Shown here: positions 33,293-46,920 of the stretch, one piece after another
Numbering within the stretch: position 1 is the stretch's first letter
Layout: the number at the start of each line of letters is the position of its first letter
NCBI RefSeq assembly: GCF_037042905.1
Contig: NC_087257.1
Coordinates: 15,799,501-15,863,500, forward strand
Direction: 5' to 3'
Source of the DNA: Lytechinus pictus
Lineage: Eukaryota; Echinodermata; Echinoidea; Temnopleuroida; Toxopneustidae
Length of the DNA: 64,000 nucleotides
The notes under the pieces: model-generated
What the model was told of the DNA's origin: nothing
Databases searched by the model: none
What the model saw: the letters and a program-made list of their open reading frames with translations, nothing else
Translations under genes and position numbers: made by a program

Positions 33293-33481
33293 TTATTCTT
33301 GAATAAGACCAGCATCAGAACCTTCTCGTTGTAAGGGCGATTTTTCCATACCCAAGGCGTCGTCAGGAGGTGGGGAATCGGGATCGAGCGCGGACATCCT
33401 GGACCTTCGGACACTCTTCCGATGTTCTTGTAGAATATCTCGCTGTTCCTCAGTTATCTGCTTGCGCTTGAAGAACTTCAC
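33293..33481 (-). CDS. Integrin alpha exon 28 (cytoplasmic tail, stop)
   Basis: Starts VKFFKRKQITEEQRDILQEH, where other integrin alphas have xGFFKR: the glycine is replaced by lysine (AAG). The tail goes on with basic SVRRSRMS and acidic/proline-rich DPDSPPPDD and ends GLIQE. The stop TAA at 33,293-33,295 overlaps an AATAAA polyadenylation signal. Confidence 0.94.
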   Translation of the reverse strand: MKFFKRKQITEEQRDILQEHRKSVRRSRMSALDPDSPPPDDALGMEKSPLQREGSDAGLIQE

Positions 33482-36400
33482 CTGGACGCAGAAAAGGAGG
33501 AGAAAAATACGACACACATACTTATTATCAATAATGATTGAGCAATAATGACATTAACACAAAGAATCAGAAGAGTGTATAAGAGTAAACGAAAGGGAAA
33601 AGGGGGAACGTAAAAAACGCAAAAGAAGATTAAAAAAGAAGGAAAGGGAAGAAGAAAAAGAGAAGAAGAGAGAGAGGGAGGGAGGGAAAGATGCCTTTAA
33701 ATGTCTTTAGTAATCAATATGCACCTTCTTAATCATTTCCAATACTGCTCTGTAAAAAAAAAACCAATACGTTCATGTCGAGTTGAAGAATTGTTCTACT
33801 TAAAAGTTATTTCATTTTTGACTTAGGGTAGCTGAAAATCCAAGATAGAGATACGACGGATGCTTGTTCAAATACGGAGAAAGACGAGAAGAAGGATAAG
33901 GAGAGGAGGAAGAGAGAAAGAACCAGAACAAAAAGGATGAATAAGAAATCGAAGGGGAGGAATATAATTTTGAAAATACCCAATTTCAAAGGCATGATTT
34001 TCAATCATCCAAGTAGGGCCTGCATCTTTCATTTATTTCATTTATTTATTTATTTATTCATTATCTATTTATTGTAATTATTATTATTTTTTTTTGGGGG
34101 GGAGGTCTATATAAATTGGCTGAAATATGTAAACAATGTGATAAGCTGTGATCAATTTATCTGAACTATGTATGAATGCATGGGCATACGGAAGCCTGAT
34201 ATGATAGCGTACACTTATTGATTCGCTAGTAAGTCATTGCACCATGTTTTGTGAATAACATGGATAACAATGCCATAATTTAAAGGGGAATCCAGCCTTG
34301 GCCATAAAATGTTGTGTTGGGAAGGATAAAAATAAATTAAACAGAATGGTGAAAGTTTGAAAGAAATCGGACAAGCAATAAGAAAGTTATAGCTGTTTTG
34401 AAATTGAGATCACTAATACTATGTAGATTTCGAATTGGCAACTGAGTAAGTAACTTATGACAATGCGCAAGGACAACTTTCCCATATGCCATGTACTTTA
34501 TTATCAGGGATTTGTGGTTTTATCCTAAGTACCCATTCCCCTGGGGCAGTAATGTAAATATATCCCAGGTAGTATATTGTTTTATGTCCTCAAGAAAGAA
34601 AAATATAAATTGAAATAAAACTTTTGGGAAAAATGACATTTTAGCCATAATATGTATTGGAGTACATGGAAGAGTAGTCCTTGCCTTACATCACTTTGAC
34701 ATCCCATATGCGGCCAATTTGAAGTCTCCATGGGTATAGTGATTACCAATATTTACAACTTTTAAAAATTCATAACTTTCTTGTAGTTTGTCCAATATTG
34801 TTCAAACTTTCACCTATCAATTTGTCTGAATTTTCTTTTCCTTATAAAAACAAGTTTTTATTTGGGTTGGATTCCCCTTTAATGTAATAAATAGATGATA
34901 GTTGAAGTAAAATGTAAAATGTATCCTAATGTTGAGATAATGATGATGATGTCACAATGGATTTGATATCGACGGCGAAGATTTGACGATGATTGTGATA
35001 CATGGTTTAGGGTAAGAGCGATTATTAGATGTTTTGTACAGGTAGGTAATCATGTGATGGCGAGATGGGACTCTTATAATTGGTTGCGCACGTGCATGTG
35101 ACCGGTCTGTTATTTGACCTAACGCAGGTACTTATTAATGACCGAAGATGAACGGTCGTAAAGTATAACGACCGGTCATGATTTTGAGATGAGGTTGGAT
35201 TATCAAATAACAATAATCCGCGTCAATATCTTACTTTGCTCCGACGTTAGAATAATTACCCACACTTGTCATGCTTGTTACCTTTGAAACAGTCCAAATG
35301 CCACCGGTTATGCCGGACAGGTATACCTAGGATGTGTTAGAACTCTATCAAAGGTACATCGCGCATGTATTTTCTTATTAATCTCCAAGATGATGTGTTT
35401 TAAGTTATTATATTCCACATGAAATACATTAGTTCTCTTTTACTGCTGCTAAAATCATCCCTTTTTTGTTCTTGGCATCAGTAGTCATGGTACATGTCAC
35501 TCAAGGCAAGCACTAAGCTAGATTATGATCGAGAGAGTCGAAGAAATGATTAATTCACACCTTGGTTATTACTAAAGACTCGGGTCTTTCAATCAGATGG
35601 ACGTGGGTTCGAATCCCAGCCATGGCGTGTTTTCCTTCAGCAAGAAATTCACCCACATTGTGCTGCACTCGACCTAGGTGAGGTGAATGGATACCATGTA
35701 CGATTCATCCCTTGAATGCTTTAGCGCCTATATGGTGGCTCAGCTACAGCCGGGGTAATGATATGACACCAAGTATCAAGCGCAGTAGAGTTTTGCAATT
35801 ATAGTAGTTGCCCTTTATAATGGAACATTATTATTATTAGTAGTAGTAGTAGTAGTATCTTTTGAGAACCAGACAAATTCAAATGTGTGCATGGTCTCTA
35901 AAAGAAGCTGAATGAAACACCAGCCAATGTCGAAGGATGAAGCTTGTGTATGATAACATGAGCGTCATTCGGCATGCCATGTATTGCTTGAATGGAGAAG
36001 CGTAATTGTACTGTGCACTTCATGTATCTAAAGTTGTGTAAAAGTTAATATCAAAGTTCAAAGAATGGAGAGCCCTTCTACTGTAATGAATATACAGACC
36101 TAGTAATGTCAAAATACGAACATGAAAACAACAACAACAATGATTATCTACTTATCAAAAAGTAGTATTTAGCGTTCTATTTTAAATCTTCTTGTTGTTC
36201 AATAAAATATTACAAAAGCATTACTATACTGATGGATGTGCCTTGATAATAAGTGAGATATAATTATGCTGCATAGTTGAGACGCCCCCACCGGCAGTAT
36301 TGAACAATCTTTACTGGAATGAATGAAAAGCTGCCCAATATGTCCCACCATCCTCTAATAAGGCATGGCATCTGATCTACTTGAAGAGCGAATTCCATAA

Positions 36401-39400
36401 AGATTCTACCTCCATAATTATAGAGAGGGTTTATAATACGGGAAACGCGGACGGCGTCCTGGTAAGTACGCCTGCCATTTCGGACGTCATTCAGCAGCTC
36501 CTTGTGCCCAACGGTTATTTTCTCACGTTTGAAAAAGTTAACCTAAAAACAATTGAGAAACAATTGCATCATTTCGTAATAACATCACTGATCAGATATG
36601 CGACCTTTTTTTTTCTTTTTCAGAGGACAGAGGGCTCAAGGTCAAATTCGAGTAACCTCCGAGTGAAGATCAGGTCAGGTCACGGAAATAAAGCAACCAC
36701 GTCATCTACGAGGACGAAGGTCTGAAGAAGCAAGGAGAGGCTTACCAAAACAGGTAAGATTTCATATTGCGTGTCAATAACATTGTCTAATTTCGTTATC
36801 AGGCTTATTTATAGATTAAAAGCGGCCCATCTAAAGGATTTTTTTCTCCATTGGTATGTGTTTAGTACACCCTTGAGCATTAAATAGCAGAAGATCGTGC
36901 TCGTACTCAAATTTGGATTTCAGTGTTCGGCATTCTTGAAAGGTCCTACGAGAACCATGCTATCTACCTTTTTGTTAATACGAAGAAAAAAAAACATTCA
37001 AATATCATTGGAACATTTCAAATTGATACAGTGTTTTAAAGGTCGAGGTCAAGTTCGTGTTAAAATTCTAAATCTATTTTACTCCAAGCCACAAAAACAT
37101 GACCCTATTATAGCTTTTGAAACAACGCAATTCAAACATTTTAAAGATGTAGGGGAAAAAATTAATGTAAGTAGGTAACAATCTCCGATGTAAGCGTCTG
37201 AAAGCGGTTCGGATCCCCGCCATGGGGTAAATTTCATGCAGCAAGGGAAACCAAGGTAAGGTTTATAGAGAAAGGTCATGATTCATTCATTGAAATGCTC
37301 AGTTGCTGTAAAAAGGCCGCGGGGATAAAGCCGGTGTAGGTCATTTTGGAAGCTCACAGAGACGTTATCATAAAGTGGTAGTAAGCGCTATAATACAAAA
37401 ACTATTACTATCAATTATATATTACCTTATATAGAATTGCGATGACAATGATGAGGAGGAGAAGACCACATATAGAGGCGACGATGTAGATCCATATAGG
37501 TGTGGTCTGGATGATAACCCTTTGCTTCTCATACTGTACCCTAATCTCTGTCCGGATCTAGAGAAAAAAAAATCAAACTTGTCCAATTATGTTAGCTCCA
37601 AATACCAAATGTTTTTGTTCATAATTATGTGATGTACTATTTCATGCAATTGTACCTGAAGGTGAGTTGTAGTAATTCATCATTCAATTATGCAGTTAAA
37701 AACAAATCTTGAAGGTTAATTCATAAGCACAACTAGTAAAATGTCAATGACCAATCAAGATCATTGTTGCAAGCGCATCTTGTTGAGAATACAGACCAGG
37801 AACCAATCAGGAATGTTATGTCATATTTCCAATCCAATCAAATCTTTTGGCTAGCCCCGAAATTCTGTGATGATTGGTGGCAACGTGATCATGATACACA
37901 GACTTTAAGCCAGTTCTTACCTCGAGCGGTGAAACAGTGGGGTGTGGGGAATAAGGTATACCAGAATACACCGTACCATTGACCGTGACGGACGCTGTAG
38001 AAACAACCTCTATGTAATGCAGAAAATATTTCTGTGAAATAAAAATGGTATTGGGATTATCATTCATTGTTGAATTCACTGCAAATAATGCTGATAATAA
38101 TAATGATGACAATAATAATGATGAGATGATAATAATAATAATAATCAAAATAGCAGCAGCAACAACAATAATAATGACTGTAGTAATAATGACTTATAAA
38201 GCTGATTCTAATAATGATAATACTACTACTACTACTACTACTCATAATAATAATAGTGATAATAGTGATAATAATAATGATTATAATAATAATAATAGTG
38301 ATAATAATATTAACGATCATAACAGCAGCAGCAACAACAACAACAACAACAATGATAATAATGATAGTAATAATGTGACTTATAAAGCGCAAAATCCACT
38401 CTGGAGAGTGCTCGTGGTGCAAAAAAATAATAAAAAAAAAAAAAAAATTCAGATGATTCATAAGTCTCAAAAGAGACACGCTTTCTTTAAGTCATCAGGA
38501 ACGCTATTCCGCAACGATTTAGCCAATGGCCACAGAGGTTCCAATGCATTTAATTCCAAGATATAATAAAATGCTGATTGTACTTTACTTTGGTTTTCCC
38601 ACCTACTATGGTTTCTGAAGTACTCAACCATAAATGCATTACCATAAATGCATTACTTATAGCGATATATTAGTAATACTAATTCCACGCCTGGCCTTTG
38701 ATAACCCACAATTCTTAACTTCTCGAAACAAACAGAGCCCTGTTGATACATTAACGTTATTGCATTCTTGCTCAACTTTCGATCTATATAGACAACTTTT
38801 GTTACAAAGTAATCTAGAAGAAGTTGGCCTATGAAGTCCGACAAAGAAGTAACTTACTGCGAACACTGTATCACGCAGCAGCATCGACTCTACGCTGATA
38901 ATGATGGCGGCGTCCGTCCCGACGCCAAGGGAAGACAGAGGGCACTGGATCACTAAGCATTCGGGAAGGGAATCGCACTCGGCCCATAACGTGTAGATGG
39001 TAGTATTGCTAACGTCGTCTTCAAATTCGGTGATGTTGTTCTGTTGGACAAACGATAAAGAAAGACAACACAACGCAATCAGAGATGATTTCAATGAGTA
39101 ATGGGGGCATTATAAGAAACATTATACTGCTAATCAAGAATAAGTCCATGATCAGGCGAAATTGGGCTTTGCAAGAAATTTGGGTTGCAACTCGGCTTTG
39201 AATCAGAGGTTAAGTTGGCGGTTAATTTGTAGGATTTTCATTTGATTTGCAACAGAGCATGAATTTCATGCGACGCCCCTTAAGTTATGAAAGTGGTCAG
39301 CATGTAGAGATGATATTATCATGCATTGATTTATGCACTGTTTATCCTTAAAATAAAAGAAGTTCCTGCAGCAGTGTCTCGAGAACACCTGTAATCTTAC

Positions 39401-42400
39401 CAGATTGTGTAATCTTACAGGAAATTGGTATTTGGTGTATGTAACCTTACAGATTGCCTTAAATAAAACAGCCTTTTCCCTTTTTAAACAGACCTGTTCT
39501 GTTAAATTGCAGAAAAAAAATCCTGTTTTATGAATTTACAGAATGATTCTGTTATTGCTTTTTGCAAAATCTTCTGTTTTTTCTGTAAAATCAGGATTTT
39601 TTTTAACAGTGTGGTCATATCCAATATGTTTAAAAAAGGTACAACAATTGAAATATTGGAACATTTCTGTCTTGTCTTCATTCACTTTAACACATGTTCC
39701 TGACGTTCTTGTAAGATTAGGTGTTTTCGAATTGCCCCATTAAAACTACACGATGACGCCATCCAACGGTATGTAATTTCTGGTAATTCGTCGGATACTG
39801 AGCTAACACAGTATTCTTTCAGACAATATCTAAAAAATACCAGTTTGGATACTTAGACAAATTAAGAGATGTATTAAGCACTATGCACTAATAGAAATGA
39901 ACTTGATGGGTTGCAGGTGCCTTTGATCTTGTGTATCTCACCTCCGTTGAAACGCCGCTGTTTATTCTTGGAGTAGAAGTACATGGCATGTCTGTTTCGG
40001 TGGAGACGTCGGCCACACTCATTATGACCGTGCCGTCCTGGAGTCTGATCGGCCATAGAATCTCGATGGTGGAGGGGCCGATGAAACTGGGGCCGTTGTT
40101 TTGCAACTGAAAATGGATTAAAATTGATATGGCAAGTTGATAAAAACGTCTTTGCTGGAAAGAATTCAGCGTGAGTACAGAGTGGCCGACAGTGTGGGGT
40201 GAACACCCTGTGAAATCATAGTCCATACTGCTATATTTAAACGCTTTGATTCCAAAATGTGAACACTCTCAATGTAGAGTGTGAAATTATTCTCACGCTA
40301 TTCATTTTGAGCATTCAAAGTCCAATAGGACGCAATGTGCTATGAAAAAACAATGACCTATACCGGCGCCAAAAATAATCCCGTGAGTGAAAAGGGATAC
40401 GAAGATAGAATTCAACGTGATATTACACGATGCTATAACTGAATGGGAGGTAAAGGCGCAATGACGAATTCTCGCGGACGTAATACACCACCAAAGAATG
40501 AACGGGACGTAAGAGCTCTACAAATATACCAATGAGCGTTAAGGGTGCCACATACAATGTGCCCTAAGGGTCCATCCCCCAAGAAAATACCGAAGATTCG
40601 ATGGGACGTTAGTGTGTCTACAACATTTCATTGGAAGGTAGGGGTGTTAGAAAGAATCCAGTTGCACGTAAGAGTGCCTACAAGGGTCCATGAGGACGTA
40701 GGGGTCCTTTAAATCATACACCAGGGTGATACAAATACTCTAGTTGAGAATAGGCCACTAAGAATCCAATGATACGTAGAGCGCTACGAAGAACCGAATG
40801 GACGCAAGATCGTCACAAACTATATCCAAGAGGGCTTGATGGTGCCACAAGGAATTCGAACGGGCTATGCAGGTGCTTTAGATCACCGAGAGTGCGAAAG
40901 GACAGAAGGGCACCATGAACAATCTGTTGTGAGGCAACTTCGCTATCAAGCATCTAAGGGTAACGAAAAATTTAGCGGGACTTGTTTACACCACAACTGA
41001 CCAAGGATTCGATGGGACGTAAGGGCGCCAGGGATAATTCAATGAGAAGTATGAGCACCATGAAGAATTCATTGGGAGCTTAGGTTTTAACCGGTAATCC
41101 ACTGGTACGTAGAGGCACCATTAATTCAGTTGATGGCCATGTCAAGGGGAAGCAATTAAGGGTACCATTAGTAAATTAATTTGATACAAGGGCTGAATTT
41201 TAATTATAAAGGGACATAAAGCCACCACTATTAACTTGATTAATCTAATTGATCGTCAGGACGCTGCAAAAATCTAAATTGAATTCATTTATAGTACCAA
41301 ATAAACCAATTCGATTTTTGGTCAAAACATCAGAAACCACAGTTATCTTAATCAATGCACGACATTTTTCGGCAGTGGAAGTTAGTATTGAAACATACTA
41401 CTTACTCGAATCACGTGACTCATGGGTGGCCCAATACTGTCTGTTTCATTGCTATCCTCGATAATGACTAGGGTGTCTGGAATTGAATTGCTGTCATAAG
41501 CAAGTAAAACGACAGATTGACAACAACAAAATAGGTTGAATGGTAGCACAGATAGTTGAAATATAGTTAGGAAGTTGTGGGTGTCTTAATAAGACACAAT
41601 TTTCTTAACAGGCCTTTCATAAACTTTTGAATTTGATCATTGGTAATTAAGCTTTTTAGCTTTAAAAGATGGCCGGGATTGAACTGCGGGCAAAAATCTG
41701 TGTCACGTATGTTATAGCCATGTAAGCATGGAACCTGTTGTAAAAAAAGGCTTTTTATAGCGACTACCCGCCATTAATCCTCATTGTAATGTCTATTGTG
41801 AAATATAAAGATTAACGATGATTAGATGCTTAAAAGGAATTCTGTTGAAAAGACCCATTTTAAGCTATTGTAATATTTCGTTAGACATATTAGAATTTGA
41901 CATAATATACGGTTGATCTCTAGCTTAGTGCGCTGAGAAGAAGGGCCTCCATCTATCCAACAGCGTTGAAAGTGTGAAATTCTCGTAAGAGAAATAATCT
42001 GTTTCTCATTTGTGAGAACTAAGCTTAAAAAGGGGGGACACCTACCCACTGAGCACCAGAGAGGATGATGCAAAGACTGGGATTGAAACACTTGCGAAGT
42101 TATCTTCATCTCTTCCTGCCTTTTCAGCATCAGTACTAATAAAGAAATGAAATCATTATCTTGCTTGACTTCAAATGTAATTATTCTTATTCATGAATAT
42201 GTAGTGTACATGTATAGTAATCCTGGTCATGCTGGATGACTTGACTTTTCTTAAAGGGATGGTCCGGGCTGAAAATATTTAAATCTTAATACATCATGTA
42301 CATAGAGTAGAATTCACTGAGCAAAACGTCAAAAATTCCATCAAAATCGGATAATTAATAATAAAGTTATTGAAGTTTAAAGTTTAGCAATATTTTGTGA

Positions 42401-45400
42401 AAACAGTAGTCATGAATATTCATTAGGTGGGCTGATGATGTCACATCTCCACTTTCCGTTTTCTTATGTTATTACATAAAATCATACTTTTTTTTCATTA
42501 TTTCATATTTGTGTGAATAATATGTCTCCCTTATAATGAAATAAGTTGCAGCAATAAATACCTAGTGCACTAAATCAGCTTTCAATCCAATTTTTTAGTT
42601 CTTGGAGGAAAAAAATTGAATAAACCTAATTTCATATAATAAAAAAAAGAACAAGTGGAGATGTGACATCATCAGCCCACTTAATGAATATTCATGACGA
42701 CTGTTTTCACAAAATATTGCTAAACTTTAAAATTCAATAACTTTGTTATTTGTTATCCGATTTTGATGAAATTTTTGGCATTTTGTTCAGTGAATTCTAC
42801 ACTATTTATTAAGCTATACATACTTTCAACCCGGACCATCCCTTTAAACAAGTAGGATTAATCGTAAAAGAAAGGAGTTTATCTTCATTAAAACATACAG
42901 AAGCTTGGTCTGAACATGGTTATATGTATCTACTGCACAAACAACTTTATTTTGTCATACTTGTGATATTCCAGATCTTTTTGAAGGAAGATGTACAAAA
43001 CTATCAATCGAATCGGGAGAAACCCCACTCCGTACCCCCATCTCCCCCCCCCCCCCCCGCCACCACTGTGCACCGGTGTGTTGGCTCAGTTAGAAGAGCG
43101 ACCGTCTCACAACCGGGAGGTCAGGGTTTCAAACCCCGGCCGCGTAAGACCAAAAGACGTTAAAAGATGGGAGTTGCTGCTACCCTGTTTGGCGTTCAAC
43201 GATTGAAGGGATAGAGCCTCGTCGATCTGGCACTGCACAGCGGCTGCCGGGCCCACGATCAATTGCGCATAGCAAATTTTCGGAGTATTTCATGTCTATT
43301 TCGAAAAATGAAATATGAATTTTTAGCATTTCATTTTCATTTTTCTTTAGTTTTTCACTTGCTTAACGAAACTGTACATAATTAATTTGGCATCATGCTA
43401 TACTTGTTACCAGATGCATTAAAAATATATACCTGCGAGCCGTCAAATTCAAGACAGCAGGACCAGAGAAAGAACTATAGGTAGCCGTCTGATACTGTAG
43501 TTTTACAGTTATCTGTTGGAAAATTAGAAGTTCAAAAGATCGTAAAAGCAATACATTTCCTGTTCGTATCAATAAATCATCTATGTCTCCTTAAGGCTAC
43601 CATTCGTGCAAATATCGGCTGTCCTCTAAAGGAAGAACCTGATGTGCCATAATTATTCTTGATAATTATTTATTGCCATATCTTTTTATTGTGAAATTCT
43701 TTATAAAATATGTAGAGTCCTATTTCGACTTAAGGGTGAATTTTGAATCAGTCTCCTTAATAGAAATATAAATATTAAAGTTGGCAATTATGTTATCCCG
43801 GCCTCTATTTACATTATCAAAATAGATACGGGGATAGAAATCGCAAAGAACTGTAATTGCAGTTCAGGATACAAACTGTTGATAATATTAGGGTGTTTAT
43901 TATGACTATAGCTCGTTAAATATTTAGTTATATTGAGTATATCTAGTCATTCCGATGTTTACTAAGATCATAAATAACTTTTATATTGTTTTAATTTCAT
44001 CTGAAAAAAAAATACGATCTTTGTTCAATTAACCAAGACAGGGTCAGTGTAATTAAAATATGATACATTGCTTTACATTTATTTATAGAGATTTATATAA
44101 AAAGCGACCGCGTCAAACATCTAATGACAACATCCTACCTCGTCTCCGGCTCCTAAAGGATTGCCAATATTGCACGTTCTTTTGTTTGTAGTTGACGAAC
44201 TTGAGCATGACACAATGGTACCCTATGGATAAGAAAGGAAATAAGTAATTCTCTTTGAGTTTACATCTGCTTATAGCTTCACTAAATAAGAATGTCACTT
44301 ATGTATTATATCATTTTGTTATGTAATGTACAAGTCTTAATCAGACATACGACGGGTGAAGAACATTAGTGATTTTAGACTAAATGGTAGAATTATGTAA
44401 TTCACAACTTGAAGTAGTTTGACTGCATAATTATTGCGTCATACCGAATCGATGCGTTGTAACGAGATACTAAATCATAACAAAACTTTGCTAAAACGTA
44501 CTGTGAAATCGAAGTGGGTTAAGGAAAATATACGCAGTGTGAAAAGCATAATAGAGCTCATTCACATGGCGGATATGCGCTACCATATACGTGTAAATCT
44601 CCCATAGTCTTATATATATCAATAATAATTATCACTATTGTTGCCCGTTTCACAAATCTTGTTATAATGAAAAAAATATGAATATGAGTTAAAAGCTTCT
44701 AAAATTATTCAATTCGATTGGCTGCTTACTGTATTCGATCGTTGGACACTGACGAAAAATAGACCCGGAGGTTCGATGATCTCGAGTACGGATAGAAAAG
44801 CGTCTTCCCCACTATTCATGACGTCGACCGTAACCAAGAAAGTTTCAGCCTTCCCAATCATCAGCTGCGTGGTCGAACTGAGCGACGATGAAGACAAAGA
44901 AGAGTTAATATGGGAGGGGTGTAGATAAAAAGTTTATAGAAGTTAAAACAAATGATGTACTATTGACTTATAAAAAGAAAAATGAAATACAAACTGAAAT
45001 ATAGTTAGATTTGTATAATTGCATTTTGGTTTTCAGCTGCGCCATCTCGTGATAATTTAACATAAGCCTGTATCATAAATAAACAAAAAAAGAATTCGAA
45101 ATGTTAATTAAAGGGAAATTATGTTAGATATGGCATTTCATGGCGTATAGGGAATCTCGATGAAGCATGAGCATTGCTATCAAACCTTATTTTAAGTGAT
45201 TGAGTACTGTAGTCAAGGGTCAAAACTAATTTTGCATATCTTGTTTCTAACAGAGACGATTGTGGCATACATATAAACAAGACAACGATTCAAATAAGAC
45301 AACATTTCGAAGGAAGCCGATAAAGGGGATTGGAGAAGGGAAGAAAGAACAACAAGGATGTGGAGCAGAAGAGATAGACGTAGAAGGAAAATAAGCCCCA

Positions 45401-46877
45401 AGAAAAAAGAAGACAATGAAGGAAAACGTCAAGCATTAAAAGAGATGATGATGAAAATCGAAGAAGAAGGAGGAAGAGGAGGAGGAGAAGGACGAGAAGA
45501 AGAAGTAAATGATAATAATACAAACAGTAATAAAACTGAGGTAGCAGCAGTGACATAATTGTTATTCGCACATTTATGTAAAAACGGAAATAACTAAAAT
45601 AAAAAGGGAAAATGAAGACAAAAGATAAAATAAAACAATTTTTTTCTTGAAGAAGAAACTTACACATTGGTGTAAAGACCGAGATCTGGATAACACGTTT
45701 CGCCCTCACAATCCCTGGCAAAGACAAGCTACAGGTTTAAGGGAAAAGAGTTAGATTATCAAGGCTTTTGAAACTAACAATATTAATTCGATTTTCATTT
45801 TTTAAATTGTTTTTATTATAACAAATTAATGTTAATTACAAAATTTACAGATAATTGTTAACTAATTGCAAATCACATATTAATTCGATTTCTTTTGCCG
45901 GCGTCTTCACTCCGTTTATTGATAAAACATAAAAGTATAAATAATAATTAATGAGATCGGCAATGGTTGGATAAGGAAATTCCCCCCAAAATTGAAAGGA
46001 ACTGATGGTGCATATACGAGTAAAAATGTAATTGAATAAAACACACACAAGAATACATTTATTGAAATGCAAATTTCATTAAAACTAGAAGGCGAAAAGA
46101 GAGAAAAAGAAAACATCATAGCAAACAGCGAACATGGAACAAAAATTGATATAATATTAATAAAGAAGCTAAACCAGAAACCTTTTGTAAAACGGGTACC
46201 TTAATAATAGATGAATTAAAAAAAGGACATAACAACATTTCCCAAACATATATTGTTTTTCAGAAAGGCCTTATTTTATTTAATGCAGCAATACACCTTA
46301 CCGAGTTAATAGAGACTGTGGTGACCCGGTTGGACAAAATGGGTTGCACAGCAAAGCTTGATTGAGTTGCCTCACCTAGACCATGCGTAAGCTGAAGAGT
46401 TATTGGGGTCTGTTTGTCCCCAATTGCAGGCTGTCAAGAAATTTAAAAAAATGACATAGCTTAAGAAGTTTGTAACGTTTTCCTTTAGTTTTCATACATG
46501 AAATGAACAGGATAAAGAATACATCGACAGTAGTAGTCGAATAAGACTTTGCAACTATGAGGGCACAATTATTGATAATCATTAATAGGTCGTGGTGACT
46601 CGAATAATTCAGGTTACGTATGAGCCCAGATGTACAAGCTAGATATTGCATATAAGTATGGGCTTGTACGATTTACGTCGCCCAATGATATACAAGACCC
46701 CATTCTCTACAGATATTTCCTAATAATTATCACTTAACAATATCAAATCGGTCGTACTGTGAATTTTCTTTCATACACACTAGATGATTAGCTGGCCACG
46801 CTGGAAACACAATGTTGGAAACACTTATTTATCAAAATCGGCATTTCGGGCCCAGCAACAATTCAGTATAGTAGTAC

Positions 46878-46920
<43 letters not shown>

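Noticed and set aside
39874-40206. 110-codon minus frame overlapping integrin exon 24
   Set aside because: Other frame; the NNGPS...WP frame is the conserved one.
41822-42130. 102-codon minus frame across integrin exon 22
   Set aside because: Longest frame but wrong; phases and hydrophobic strand pattern support the DNFASVSIPVF frame.
43072-43180. Possible tRNA gene
   Set aside because: A and B boxes present, but acceptor ends do not pair; SINE head is the better reading.
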